From Anaerosinus sp. (lineage in GTDB: Bacteria; Bacillota; Negativicutes; JARBTT01), in the NCBI GenBank assembly GCA_029240055.1, contig JARBTT010000010.1, forward strand, positions 1 through 32,956: DNA of 32,956 bases, written 5' to 3'. Positions 1 through 8,306 of the stretch are shown one piece after another; position 1 is the first letter of the stretch, and the number at the start of each line of letters is the position of its first letter. The notes beneath the pieces are model-generated. The model did not search any database, had not been told where the DNA came from, and was given only the letters and a program-made list of their open reading frames with translations. The position numbers and the translations under genes are program-made.

Positions 1-1192
1 TCAGACCACTTTCAATAGACTGAGCCACTTCTACTTGCTTTGCAATTACTTTATTGGCAATAAACGTAGGGTCTGCGGCTCTCTGTGAATCTGGCTCTGT
101 TACAACTACTACATTTTCTGGTCTCACGAGCGAATTTAATATCCCCTCGATATCCTTATCTTTTAATATTCCCAGTAAAAACACAAGCTCCTTACCAGCA
201 AAATATTGATCTAAATTCGTTCGTAAAACAGTAGCACCAGCAAGATTATGTGCACCATCAAGTACGATTAACCGCTCTTCCTCATAAACCATTTCAAAAC
301 GTCCCGGCCAACAAACGGTAAGTAACGCATTATGAATTGCCTCACTTGTAATGCGTTTTTCACTATTGGCGAGAACAAGCGCTGTCATAATGGCAACAGA
401 ACTATTTTCAACTTGATGCTTACCTAATAGATTAAGCACATAGATCATTGCTACCCCCATCACATCGGCCGAAAATGTGATGTTTTGCTTATGACCTTCC
501 ATATTTTTGAACATACTTTCAAAATCTTCACCAGCAACAAAAACATCCGCACTTTTTTGTTCAGCAACTTTTTTAATAATCGTTAAGGCTTCATCTTTGG
601 CTGCAGTAATCACGGGAACTCCATCTTTAATAATCCCTGCTTTATGCTCAGCAATACCAGCAAGTGTTCCCCCACAACGGTCGGCATGTTCAAATGTTAC
701 ATTCGTAATCACCGAAACTTCCGGTATAATCACATTCGTCGAGTCTAACAAGCCACCCAAACCAACTTCAATCACTGCATATTCCACTTCCACTTTAGCA
801 AAATAGTAAAATGCAGCAGCCGTAATGACTTCAAACTGGGTTGGATTTTCTTCGCCTTCCTCAATCATTTGCTCTACAAACATACTTACATATGCAATGC
901 TATCGGCAAAATCTTGTTCGGTGATATTTTTCCCATTGACCTGCATACGTTCCGTATAAGATTCAAGATGCGGGGATGTGTACATCCCCGTTTTAATCTT
1001 GGCATTATTTAGAATCGCTGCAAGCATAATGGTCGTAGATCCTTTTCCATTTGTACCAGTCACATGAATAGTTTTATACTTATGTTGCGGATTGTCCATC
1101 AACTTCAGCAAATGGGTAATACGTACCAAGCCAAGCTTGATCCCAAATTGGTTCAATCCATCTAGATACGTTAATGATTCTTGATAAGTCAT
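1..1192 (-). CDS. folC: Bifunctional folylpolyglutamate synthase / dihydrofolate synthase, 3' end cut by window edge
   Basis: FolC adds glutamate to folates in the cytosol, which retains them in the cell; many bacterial forms also make dihydrofolate from dihydropteroate. I translated this frame by hand. It is open to the window edge (about 397 codons, no stop), which is why the ORF track omits it. It shows the Mur-ligase-type P-loop GTNGKGST at about residues 46-53, a GLGGLLDSTN segment and, further on, VLDGAHN, which starts the C-terminal domain. FolC proteins are usually about 430 residues, so only a short C-terminal part is missing. The ATG is preceded by AGGAATTGATAA. The start lies 14 bases after the valS stop, so the gene is probably co-transcribed with valS under the T-box. 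Confidence 0.95.
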   Translation of the reverse strand, partial: MTYQESLTYLDGLNQFGIKLGLVRITHLLKLMDNPQHKYKTIHVTGTNGKGSTTIMLAAILNNAKIKTGMYTSPHLESYTERMQVNGKNITEQDFADSIAYVSMFVEQMIEEGEENPTQFEVITAAAFYYFAKVEVEYAVIEVGLGGLLDSTNVIIPEVSVITNVTFEHADRCGGTLAGIAEHKAGIIKDGVPVITAAKDEALTIIKKVAEQKSADVFVAGEDFESMFKNMEGHKQNITFSADVMGVAMIYVLNLLGKHQVENSSVAIMTALVLANSEKRITSEAIHNALLTVCWPGRFEMVYEEERLIVLDGAHNLAGATVLRTNLDQYFAGKELVFLLGILKDKDIEGILNSLVRPENVVVVTEPDSQRAADPTFIANKVIAKQVEVAQSIESGL

Positions 1193-1206
1193 TTTATCAA
1201 TTCCTT

Positions 1207-3861
1207 TTATAAACTAGCCAAATATGCTAGTCGTTCATTAATCGCAGTACGCTTTTCTTCAAAGCCTTTTTGTTTTTCTTTTTCTTTTTCAATCACATCA
1301 GCAGGTACCTTGGCAACAAAGCCAACATTCGCCAATTTTCCACTAACACGTTGTAATTCTTTATCCAATGTAGCCAGTTCTTTATTGAGACGTGCTGTTT
1401 CTTTTTCTACATCGATCAAGCCTTTTAATGGCAAGTAAATTTCCACGCCATTAACTACAGCTGCCATCGCATTTTCAGGTTTACCCTCAGCTGCCTCAAG
1501 AACAGTAATTGGATCCGCAGCTGCTAATACTTTTAAATAACCAGCATTCACTTGCAAAACTTCTTGAAGTTCCTTGGAAGCAAATTGAAGGATCACTTCA
1601 CTTTTCTTACCAGGTGCAACATTGACTTCCGCGCGCATATTACGAATCGCTTTGATGATTTCCATAATCGTCGTCATATCTTGTTCCGCTTTTACATCTA
1701 TTTTACCAGTTTCATTTGTCGGCCAAGCAGCCACCATAATACTCTGACCTTCATGGGGAATATGTTGCCAAATTTCTTCTGTAATGTAAGGCATAAATGG
1801 ATGTAATAACTTTAACGTATGTTCAAGTACATAGCAAAGTACATATTGTGCTATTTGCCGTTCTTTGACCGCTTCTTTATTATATAGCCGAGCTTTTGCC
1901 ATTTCGATATACCAGTCACAGAATTCATTCCAGATGAAATCGTAAAGAGCGCGGCCAGCTTCACCAAGTTCAAATTTTTCTAAATTATTCGTTACTTCTG
2001 TTACTGTTTTAGCGTAACGACTAAGAATCCACTGATCAGCTAATGTATACTCTGCTTGGCTTGGTTTAAAATTTTTATCAAAGCCTTCTAAATTCATCAA
2101 TACAAACCGTGAAGCATTCCATAATTTATTGGCAAAATTACGCGTAGCTTCTACACGCTCCCAATAAAATCGCATATCGTTTCCCGGAGTATTTCCAGTG
2201 ATTAGCATGAAGCGAAGTGTATCTGCACCATATTTCTCGATTACTTCTAATGGATCGATGCCATTACCGAGTGATTTACTCATTTTACGCCCCTGGGAAT
2301 CGCGAACAAGTCCATGAATAAAGACATGTTTAAACGGAATCTCTTTGCCAAATTCTAAGCCCATCATAATCATTCTAGCTACCCAGAAGAAAATAATATC
2401 ATATCCGGTTACAAGCACACTTGTCGGATAGAATTGTTTTAATTCTGCTGTTTCTTCCGGCCACCCCATCGTTGAAAACGGCCATAAACCTGAACTAAAC
2501 CAAGTATCAAGAACATCTTCATCTTGATGCATAGTTTTTCCACATTTTGGGCAACTATGCAAATCATCACGTGATACCACGGTTTCACCACATTCATCAC
2601 AGTACCAAGCTGGGATGCGATGCCCCCACCAAATTTGACGAGAAATACACCAATCACGAATGTTTTCTAGCCAATTGATATAAATTTTAGTAAAACGTTC
2701 TGGAACAAATTTAATTTCCCCCGAAGTAACAGCATCCATTGCTGGCGCTGCCAGTGATTCCATTTTCACGAACCATTGTTTTGACACCATTGGCTCCACT
2801 GTAGTATGGCAACGTTGGCAATGACCAACGGCATGTGCATGGTCAACAATTTTCACTAAATTGCCCAACTCTTTTAAGTCCGCAATAATTTGTTTACGAC
2901 ATTCATAGCGATCCATACCTTTATATTTACCAGTATTATCTGCCATGGTGGCATTATTATTTAATACGATGATTTGTTCTAAATTATGACGTTGACCCAT
3001 TTCAAAGTCATTTGGATCATGCGCTGGTGTTACTTTTACAGCCCCGGTACCAAAGCTAGGATCAACATATTCATCAGCAAAGATTGGAATTTTTCTATTC
3101 AAAATTGGTAAAATTAAGTTTTTACCGATTAAATTCGTATAACGCTCATCTGTCGGATGTACTGCAACCCCACTATCACCCAGCATAGTTTCCGGACGCG
3201 TTGTCGCAATTTCAACATATTTATCTGTTCCTTCTATTTGATAACGAAGGTGATATAAATGCCCTTCACTGTCTTCATGCTCTACTTCGATATCACTTAG
3301 CGCTGTGTTACAACGAGGACACCAGTTTGTAATGCGATACCCTTGATAAATTAAATCTTTTTCATAAAGGCTAACAAAAACTTCACGAACCGCTTTTGAG
3401 CAGCCTTCGTCCATAGTAAAACGTTCCCGCTCCCAATCACAAGAAGCACCCAAACTTCTCAATTGCTTCGTAATTTTACTACCGTATTGATGTTTCCATT
3501 CCCAAACTTTTTCAATGAATTTCTCGCGTCCCAAGTCGTAACGAGATATACCTTGTTCTTTTGCTAGCATTTCTTCAACTTTAATCTGCGTTGCAATACC
3601 AGCATGGTCAGAACCTGGCATCCATAATGTATTGTAGCCTTGCATTCTACGCCAACGAATTTGAATATCTTGCAGCGTGTTATCAAGCGCATGCCCCATG
3701 TGTAATTGACCAGTTACATTCGGTGGTGGTATAACGATACTGAACGGTTGTTTGTCTTCTTCTACTTCCGCATGAAACAACTTATTTTCTTCCCAAAAAG
3801 CATACCATTTCTTTTCAAATGACTGTGGATCATACACAGTCGGAATATTTTTTTCTTCCAT
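1207..3861 (-). CDS. valS: Valyl-tRNA synthetase
   Basis: ValS charges tRNA-Val with valine in the cytosol and edits mischarged threonine. The protein is a full-length class I synthetase of 884 residues. The N-terminal [17 protein letters not shown] carries the HIGH-type motif (HMGH, about residues 54-57), and [10 protein letters not shown] carries the KMSKS loop. Between them are the CP1 editing insertion ([17 protein letters not shown]) and Cys pairs typical of a zinc site (CPRC, CDEC, CPKC). A charged C-terminal segment ([17 protein letters not shown]) matches the ValRS coiled coil. A GGAGG lies 11 bases before the ATG. The gene follows a T-box leader and terminator, and folC follows 14 bases after its stop. 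Confidence 0.98.
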   Translation of the reverse strand: MEEKNIPTVYDPQSFEKKWYAFWEENKLFHAEVEEDKQPFSIVIPPPNVTGQLHMGHALDNTLQDIQIRWRRMQGYNTLWMPGSDHAGIATQIKVEEMLAKEQGISRYDLGREKFIEKVWEWKHQYGSKITKQLRSLGASCDWERERFTMDEGCSKAVREVFVSLYEKDLIYQGYRITNWCPRCNTALSDIEVEHEDSEGHLYHLRYQIEGTDKYVEIATTRPETMLGDSGVAVHPTDERYTNLIGKNLILPILNRKIPIFADEYVDPSFGTGAVKVTPAHDPNDFEMGQRHNLEQIIVLNNNATMADNTGKYKGMDRYECRKQIIADLKELGNLVKIVDHAHAVGHCQRCHTTVEPMVSKQWFVKMESLAAPAMDAVTSGEIKFVPERFTKIYINWLENIRDWCISRQIWWGHRIPAWYCDECGETVVSRDDLHSCPKCGKTMHQDEDVLDTWFSSGLWPFSTMGWPEETAELKQFYPTSVLVTGYDIIFFWVARMIMMGLEFGKEIPFKHVFIHGLVRDSQGRKMSKSLGNGIDPLEVIEKYGADTLRFMLITGNTPGNDMRFYWERVEATRNFANKLWNASRFVLMNLEGFDKNFKPSQAEYTLADQWILSRYAKTVTEVTNNLEKFELGEAGRALYDFIWNEFCDWYIEMAKARLYNKEAVKERQIAQYVLCYVLEHTLKLLHPFMPYITEEIWQHIPHEGQSIMVAAWPTNETGKIDVKAEQDMTTIMEIIKAIRNMRAEVNVAPGKKSEVILQFASKELQEVLQVNAGYLKVLAAADPITVLEAAEGKPENAMAAVVNGVEIYLPLKGLIDVEKETARLNKELATLDKELQRVSGKLANVGFVAKVPADVIEKEKEKQKGFEEKRTAINERLAYLASL

Positions 3862-3888
3862 TTACACCCAAGCCTCCAAATTTAAATC

Positions 3889-3931
3889 AAAAATAAAAAA
3901 ACTCCCCCGTCCTAAAAAGGACGAAAGAGCT
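3889..3931 (-). terminator. T-box terminator hairpin upstream of valS
   Basis: Minus-strand CTCTTTCGTCC and GGACGGGGGAG form an 11-pair stem with three G-U pairs, followed by a run of T. The hairpin lies directly downstream of the T-box sequence, as expected for the alternative terminator fold. Confidence 0.9.
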
Positions 3932-4145
3932 AACTTTCGTGGTACCACCTTAACTTCTTTTACAAATCACAAGTATTTGCAAAACTCGACCGCAATAACG
4001 CTGCGCTTGCGATTATGCCTACTTTAGCGTTCAGCATAATAACTCCGAGGCTACCTTCCGTTATATTTACTGAGAAACCTTTCAGCCAAGGGCTTCCTCT
4101 CTAAACAGTCAAAATATTAACGTACTCTTCTCTTCATCGTTTTTA
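3889..4145 (-). promoter_or_regulatory. T-box leader riboswitch (tRNA-Val sensing) of valS-folC
   Basis: On the minus strand this region has the order expected of a T-box. It begins with a Stem I start (GATGAAGAGAAGAGTA). A distal Stem I segment rich in GGAAGCC and CTGAAAGG follows. The T-box AAGGTGGTACCACG is at 3938-3951, and a terminator hairpin comes last. The best specifier is GTA (valine) at 4052-4054, inside GAAGGTAGCCTCGGAG, which resembles the usual specifier surroundings. The TGGT in the T-box would pair with an ACCA tRNA 3' end. Uncharged tRNA-Val should therefore favour the antiterminator and expression of valS-folC. The family call is strong; the specifier choice was made by eye. 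Confidence 0.93.
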
Positions 4146-4157
4146 AATATATGAAAT

Positions 4158-4187
4158 AATATACAGCTTTTTATACCTACTTGTCAA
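4158..4187 (-). promoter_or_regulatory. Sigma-A-type promoter of the valS T-box transcript
   Basis: The minus strand has a perfect -35 TTGACA (4182-4187) and a -10 TATATT (4158-4163) separated by 18 bases. The expected start lies just before the first conserved T-box stem. Confidence 0.8.
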
Positions 4188-4196
4188 TAGTGGTCT

Positions 4197-4220
4197 TAAA
4201 AATGAGCTGCATAGCAGTTC
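4197..4220 (-). terminator. Possible intrinsic terminator after the 52-residue ORF
   Basis: Minus-strand GAACTGC-TAT-GCAGCTC forms a short stem with one mismatch and is followed by ATTTTTAA. It sits 22 bases after the small ORF's stop and overlaps the upstream edge of the valS promoter region. The stem is weak, so confidence is limited. Confidence 0.4.
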
Positions 4221-4242
4221 CATCAAAGCAAGAATCCTTAGT

Positions 4243-4401
4243 TTATGATTTTGTTTTTAACAAACTTTCAAGATCTCTAATCATATGCAAATGCGTTTCA
4301 AATTCTAAATCATTATTGTCATGATTCAATTGCTGCCTTAATAAGGATATTTGTTGTTGTATCTTTTTTCTAGTGTTTGAACTATTTTTAGCCTCACTCA
4401 T
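4243..4401 (-). CDS. Small helical protein of 52 residues, possibly Spo0E-like
   Basis: I do not firmly recognise this protein. The ORF-track start at 4509 is wrong, because that extension runs through a tRNA-Leu and its terminator. The ATG at 4401 has a clear AAGGAGGT 7 bases upstream, giving MSEAKNSSNTRKK followed by a predicted amphipathic helix pair (QISLLRQQLNHDNNDLEFE, then MIRDLESLLKTK). The size and the spacing of its two helices recall Spo0E-family aspartyl phosphatases, but the family's SQELD signature is replaced by IRDLE, so the link is only a guess. It stands alone between the tRNA terminator and the valS promoter. Confidence 0.6.
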   Translation of the reverse strand: MSEAKNSSNTRKKIQQQISLLRQQLNHDNNDLEFETHLHMIRDLESLLKTKS

Positions 4402-4435
4402 TCGTAAACCTCCTTTTGGTAACGATCTGATAATA

Positions 4436-4466
4436 TACAAAAACCTCTGTGATTTCTCACAGAGGT
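4436..4466 (-). terminator. Intrinsic terminator of tRNA-Leu
   Basis: The minus strand reads ACCTCTGTGA-GAAA-TCACAGAGGT followed by TTTT. This is a perfect 10-pair stem with a GNRA-type tetraloop, 13 bases after the CCA end of tRNA-Leu. Confidence 0.92.
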
Positions 4467-4479
4467 CATAAATTTCAAA

Positions 4480-4562
4480 TGGTGCGGGTGAAGGGACTTG
4501 AACCCCCACGGTTACCCGCCAGATCCTAAGTCTGGTGCGTCTGCCAATTCCGCCACACCCGC
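4480..4562 (-). tRNA. tRNA-Leu (anticodon UAG)
   Basis: The minus strand folds as a class II tRNA. The acceptor stem is GCGGGTG/CACCCGC, the D-arm contains GGCAGACGC, and the anticodon stem-loop is CCAGA-CTTAGGA-TCTGG with anticodon TAG. A variable arm (GCGGGTAACCGT) and the T-loop GGTTCAAGTCC follow. The CCA end is encoded. A consensus promoter precedes it and a terminator follows. Confidence 0.97.
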
Positions 4563-4594
4563 ATGTGACAACGTTACCGTCAATCGACTTTTAT

Positions 4595-4623
4595 ATAGTA
4601 TCATAAGGGTTCTATGATGTCAA
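4595..4623 (-). promoter_or_regulatory. Consensus promoter of tRNA-Leu
   Basis: The minus strand carries TTGACA (4618-4623), a 17-base spacer and TACTAT (4595-4600), placing the start about 25 bases before the tRNA 5' end. Confidence 0.9.
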
Positions 4624-4633
4624 ATACTTTTGT

Positions 4634-5125
4634 CTATCCTTCGTTCGTTTCAGCTGCACCGAGGTCTTTTAGCATTTGTTCGGTAATGTCTTCTTCTGAA
4701 TACAGCTTGATTCCACGCTGACTAAGTAGCGCTGCTGCTACGCCTTGCCCTACTATTTTCGTACCACTAAAAGTACCATCATAGATTTGGTGAACACCAC
4801 AAGAGGGGCTGCGCTCTTTTAAAATAGCAGCTTTAACACCATATTGCACAGCGATTGTCAACAATGTTTCCGCCCCAGTAACAAAGTTCATGGTCACATC
4901 ATCGGCAAGCTTGCTCATTATTTTTGCAGTTCCAGCCAAAACCTCTTGGCCACTTCCATTGATAATTTCCGCAGGTGGACGCGGAATTGGGAGTTTTCCC
5001 AAACACTCTGGGCAAATGGCAATAAAATTTCCCTTTTGATTATATTTCATCAAAAGTTCATGCGCATCTGCGCCTCCGTTATACCTTACCTTATGGCCTA
5101 CTAAACACGCACTAACTAAAATCAT
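4634..5125 (-). CDS. DUF523 family protein, TudS-like (predicted Fe-S desulfidase)
   Basis: This is a 163-residue protein of the DUF523 family. Characterised relatives (TudS) remove sulfur from thiouracil using a [4Fe-4S] cluster held by three cysteines. The N-terminal SACLVG supplies Cys7. The block CPECLGKLPIPRPPAEI (about 38-54) supplies Cys38/Cys41 and the family's PRPP signature. SPSCG supplies Cys109. All candidate cluster ligands are thus present and the length is typical. Its ATG lies 13 bases after the exonuclease stop, so the two are probably one transcript. The actual substrate here is unknown; salvage or repair of thiolated uracil is inference from the family. Confidence 0.85.
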   Translation of the reverse strand: MILVSACLVGHKVRYNGGADAHELLMKYNQKGNFIAICPECLGKLPIPRPPAEIINGSGQEVLAGTAKIMSKLADDVTMNFVTGAETLLTIAVQYGVKAAILKERSPSCGVHQIYDGTFSGTKIVGQGVAAALLSQRGIKLYSEEDITEQMLKDLGAAETNEG

Positions 5126-5138
5126 TTCAATCCCTCAC

Positions 5139-5696
5139 TTATAGCTTGAAAATTTTAATAGGTAATTCAATTTTATGTGCTAGTTGTGTAAAATTAGTTA
5201 CCTTCAATTCTTTTCCCGCCAACAACGCAATCGCTGCACAAGTCCTTGCATCATCCAATGCATTGTGATGGTTAAAATCAATGTTAAAGTACTGACCAAG
5301 CGTGCCTAGTTTATGGTCTTCGAGCTGCGGCCAAACCTTTCTCGCTATACTTACCGTACAAAAATGTTGGAACTTCGGTGGTTCTAGCTGATACTCATTG
5401 ATACAACCTTTTAACACACTCATATCAAAACTCGCATTATGCGCAATAACTATTTTATTATCCAAACAAGGCTTTAAGTCCCGCCAAATCGCCGCAAAGG
5501 TTGGCTTATCACGGACATCATTTGGCGTAATCCCATGGATTTGAATATTCGTATAATTAAACTCCATGCGCGGTGGCTTGATCAAGGCATAATAAGAGTC
5601 AAATATTTTTCCATCTTTCACTTCAACAACAGCAACACTACAAGCACTATTTCGTTTACTGTTTGCCGTTTCAAAATCTATTGCAACAAAATTCAT
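5139..5696 (-). CDS. DEDDh 3'-5' exonuclease (DnaQ / Pol III epsilon-like)
   Basis: This 185-residue protein is a stand-alone RNase T/DnaQ-fold exonuclease. The metal-binding residues are visible: Asp7 and Glu9 in AIDFET, Asp91 in HNASFD, and His144 with Asp149 in HNALDD (the DEDDh form). IHGITPNDV also matches the family. It lacks the C-terminal alpha-binding tail of a true replicative epsilon subunit and any helicase or polymerase domain, so its role in proofreading, repair or RNA processing cannot be fixed. It has its own promoter and is probably co-transcribed with the DUF523 gene. Confidence 0.88.
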   Translation of the reverse strand: MNFVAIDFETANSKRNSACSVAVVEVKDGKIFDSYYALIKPPRMEFNYTNIQIHGITPNDVRDKPTFAAIWRDLKPCLDNKIVIAHNASFDMSVLKGCINEYQLEPPKFQHFCTVSIARKVWPQLEDHKLGTLGQYFNIDFNHHNALDDARTCAAIALLAGKELKVTNFTQLAHKIELPIKIFKL

Positions 5697-5742
5697 AGCT
5701 GTATTACCTTTCTATATCACTTACATCATTTATACCTAAATT

Positions 5743-5771
5743 ATTGTAACGCATACGCGATAGTGTCGCAA
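5743..5771 (-). promoter_or_regulatory. Promoter of the exonuclease-DUF523 pair
   Basis: The minus strand shows TTGCGA (5766-5771), a 17-base spacer and TACAAT (5743-5748), about 45 bases before the exonuclease ATG. Confidence 0.7.
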
Positions 5772-5801
5772 TAAAATTTTATAATCTATATAAAATCATA
5801 G

Positions 5802-5838
5802 AAAAGAGGCTATTACATTTTTCTTCTGCAATAGCCTC
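5802..5838 (-). terminator. Intrinsic terminator of nfnAB
   Basis: Minus-strand GAGGCTATT and AATAGCCTC form a perfect 9-pair stem followed by TTTTCT. It begins about 20 bases after the nfnB stop. Confidence 0.85.
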
Positions 5839-5857
5839 CAAATTTCTATTCAACCAA

Positions 5858-7261
5858 TTACGCACGTTTTTCTTTTAAATATTGATCAATCGCAACTGCA
5901 GCTTTTTTACCTGCTCCCATTGCAAGAATAACGGTTGCAGCGCCTGTTACAATATCACCACCAGCGAATACACCTGGTTTACTCGTTGCACCAGTTTCCT
6001 CATCGGCAATAATATTGCCGTGTTTGTTGGTCTCAAGACCAGGCGTGGTTGATTGCACTAATGGATTTGGACCCTGACCAATCGCAATGACAACCGTATC
6101 CACCGCAAGTTCAAATTCTGAGCCTTCAATTGCTACTGGACGACGACGACCAGACGCATCAGGTTCACCAAGTTCCATTTGAATACATTTTAGTCCCTTA
6201 ACCCAACCTTGTTCGTCGCCAACAACAGCGACTGGATTATTTAACAACTTAAAATCAATGCCTTCATCTTTTGCATGATGTACTTCTTCTAAACGAGCTG
6301 GTAGTTCCGCTTCACTACGACGATACACAATATATACATGCTCTGCACCTAAACGAAGTGCTGTACGCGCTGCATCCATTGCTACATTGCCACCGCCAAC
6401 GACAGCAACATTTTTACCAACATGAAGTGGTGTTGCATGATTAGGGAATTTATACGCTTTCATTAAATTACAACGCGTTAAAAATTCATTTGCTGCATAA
6501 ACGCCATTTAAGTTTTCGCCAGGAATCCTCATGAAATGAGGCAAGCCTGCACCAGTAGCAATAAATACAGAATCGAAACCTTCTTCTTCCATCAATTCAT
6601 CTATGGTAACCAATTTACCAACAACTGAATTGACTTCGATTTTCACACCAATTTTACACAAATTATCAATTTCAGTTTTTACAATTTTATCTTTAGGAAG
6701 TCTAAATTCAGGAATACCATAAGATAAAACGCCACCAGCTGTATGAAGTGCTTCAAAAATCGTAACTTGATAGCCAAATTTCGCCAAATCACCAGCTGCT
6801 GCAAGACCAGCAGGGCCAGACCCAATAATCGCTACTTTCTGGGCATCAGGAGCGTATTCAATCGGTTGAATCGTTTCCCCTTGTCCCATAGAATAATCCG
6901 CAACAAATCGTTCTAAACGACCAATCGCCACTGATTCACCACGTTTTGCCAAAATACAATGTTTTTCACATTGTTCTTCTTGCGGGCAAACACGTCCGCA
7001 TACTGCCGGTAAGCTATTCACACTTTTTATTTCTGTTAATGCCTCTTCAAACTTGCCCTCTTTGACATGACTAATAAAGGCTGGTATATCTATTTCTACT
7101 GGACACCCTTGGCGGCACAATGGTTTTTTGCAATTCAGACAGCGCTCTGCCTCTGCCATTGCAGTTTCTTTACTATAGCCTAGAGTAACCTCATCAAAAT
7201 TTCTTGCCCGAACTTTTGGTTCCTGTTCTGGCATTGCATGTTTTGTTAATGAGAGTGACAT
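5858..7261 (-). CDS. nfnB: NfnB-type large subunit of NADH-dependent ferredoxin:NADP+ oxidoreductase (GltD-like)
   Basis: The large subunit of NfnAB uses FAD and two [4Fe-4S] clusters. The complex couples NADPH oxidation to reduction of NAD+ and ferredoxin, reversibly. Seen here: CLNCKKPLCRQGCP (Cys 41, 44, 49, 53) and CGRVCPQEEQCEKHC (Cys 88, 92, 98, 102), then FAD site IIGSGPAGLAAAGDLAKFGY, NADP site VVGGGNVAMDAARTALRLGA, and C-terminal GGDIVTGAATVILAMGAGK. I prefer the ATG at 7261, which has AAGGAGG 9 bases upstream; the track's 15-residue extension lacks a ribosome site. This gives 467 residues and a 16-base overlap with nfnA. A stand-alone glutamate synthase small chain is the alternative, but the nfnA partner makes Nfn much more likely. 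Confidence 0.92.
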   Translation of the reverse strand: MSLSLTKHAMPEQEPKVRARNFDEVTLGYSKETAMAEAERCLNCKKPLCRQGCPVEIDIPAFISHVKEGKFEEALTEIKSVNSLPAVCGRVCPQEEQCEKHCILAKRGESVAIGRLERFVADYSMGQGETIQPIEYAPDAQKVAIIGSGPAGLAAAGDLAKFGYQVTIFEALHTAGGVLSYGIPEFRLPKDKIVKTEIDNLCKIGVKIEVNSVVGKLVTIDELMEEEGFDSVFIATGAGLPHFMRIPGENLNGVYAANEFLTRCNLMKAYKFPNHATPLHVGKNVAVVGGGNVAMDAARTALRLGAEHVYIVYRRSEAELPARLEEVHHAKDEGIDFKLLNNPVAVVGDEQGWVKGLKCIQMELGEPDASGRRRPVAIEGSEFELAVDTVVIAIGQGPNPLVQSTTPGLETNKHGNIIADEETGATSKPGVFAGGDIVTGAATVILAMGAGKKAAVAIDQYLKEKRA

Positions 7262-8109
7262 TGACAGTCGCCTCCTTGTTTTTTTGCTTGATTGGCACAA
7301 TGACATTCATGCGCCGCCTCTTGCGTTTTATACATACGTTGCCGGGACATCAGCCCAGCAAAATCTACTTGATGAGCATCAAATTCAGGACCATCCACAC
7401 AAGCAAATTTACTCTCATCACCAACTTGTACCCGACAGCCACCACACATACCAGTGCCATCCACCATGATTGGATTTAAACTAACAAGGGTTTTTATCCC
7501 ATATGGACGTGTCGTTTCAGCAACACTACGCATCATAACAACAGGGCCAATCGCAATAACTGTACTTATTTCCATTCCAGAGTCAATTAACATTTTCAAT
7601 TGATCGGTTACAAACCCTTTATGCCCTTTAGACCCGTCATCTGTCGTGATATATACTTCATCATTCACAGCATTCATTTCTTCTTCTAGAATCAAAATAT
7701 CTTTATTTCTCGCACCCATAATGGAAATCACATGATTACCCGCTTGCTTCATCCCACGAGCAATCGGATAAATCGGCGCTACACCAATACCGCCACCAAT
7801 ACAAATCACATTACCCATTTTTTCAATGTGCGTTTTTTTGCCTAATGGTCCAACTAAATCTAAGATACTATCACCTTCGCAAAAACTACCAAGCTGTTTT
7901 GTTGATGCACCAACTTCTTGGAATATAATTGTAATCGTACCTTTTGCGCGATCGAAATCAGCGATAGTGAGCGGTACTCTTTCTCCTTCTTCATCCGTGC
8001 GCACAATAACAAACTGACCTGGCTCAGCTTTTTTCGCAATACGAGGTGCTTCTAATTCAAAAAGCAATACCCCTTGCGACAATTCTTTTTTTGTAAGAAT
8101 TTTATACAT
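7246..8109 (-). CDS. nfnA: NfnA-type small subunit (FAD / [2Fe-2S], ferredoxin-NADP reductase-like)
   Basis: The small Nfn subunit holds FAD, binds NAD(H) and carries a [2Fe-2S] cluster. Seen here: the FAD motif RVPLTIAD near residues 45-52, nucleotide motif GGGIGVAPIYPI, and near the C terminus DGTGMCGGCRV...FACVDGPEFD. The latter fits a cluster with three Cys and one Asp, as described for Nfn. At 287 residues it is near the usual length. The last 22 residues form an unusual Cys/His-rich tail (HECHCANQ, then CQCHSH). A dihydroorotate dehydrogenase electron-transfer subunit has the same fold, but the downstream nfnB argues against that. An AGGAG motif precedes the ATG. Confidence 0.92.
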   Translation of the reverse strand: MYKILTKKELSQGVLLFELEAPRIAKKAEPGQFVIVRTDEEGERVPLTIADFDRAKGTITIIFQEVGASTKQLGSFCEGDSILDLVGPLGKKTHIEKMGNVICIGGGIGVAPIYPIARGMKQAGNHVISIMGARNKDILILEEEMNAVNDEVYITTDDGSKGHKGFVTDQLKMLIDSGMEISTVIAIGPVVMMRSVAETTRPYGIKTLVSLNPIMVDGTGMCGGCRVQVGDESKFACVDGPEFDAHQVDFAGLMSRQRMYKTQEAAHECHCANQAKKQGGDCQCHSH

Positions 8110-8165
8110 TTGTTCACGCTCCTAAAGAAATATCTCTAAAACACCTTCAATGTTTTACCAAATAT

Positions 8166-8194
8166 ATTATATCATAGAATGTACTAAATTTCAC
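8166..8194 (-). promoter_or_regulatory. Probable promoter of nfnAB
   Basis: The minus strand has a perfect -10 TATAAT (8166-8171) and a weaker -35 GTGAAA (8189-8194) at 17 bases, about 55 bases before the nfnA ATG. The poor -35 could mean an activator is needed. Confidence 0.6.
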
Positions 8195-8254
8195 ATTATG
8201 ATAATTATTTTTTATTAAATTATCTTCCATTTATAAAGAAAACTATGCACTAAA

Positions 8255-8299
8255 AAAAATAAAAGCGCAGTCGGAATCAATCATCCAAACTACGCTTTT
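8255..8299 (-). terminator. Intrinsic terminator after metF
   Basis: Minus-strand AAAAGCGTAGT and ACTGCGCTTTT form an 11-pair stem (one G-U) around a 17-base loop, followed by TATTTTTTTT. It begins 8 bases after the metF stop and closes the tatA-to-metF transcript. Confidence 0.85.
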
Positions 8300-8306
8300 A
8301 CTTTCT

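Noticed and set aside
4402-4509. N-terminal extension of the 88-residue ORF (MGVQVPSPAPFE...)
   Set aside because: It is the translation of the tRNA-Leu 3' end and its terminator. The true start is the ATG at 4401 with AAGGAGGT.
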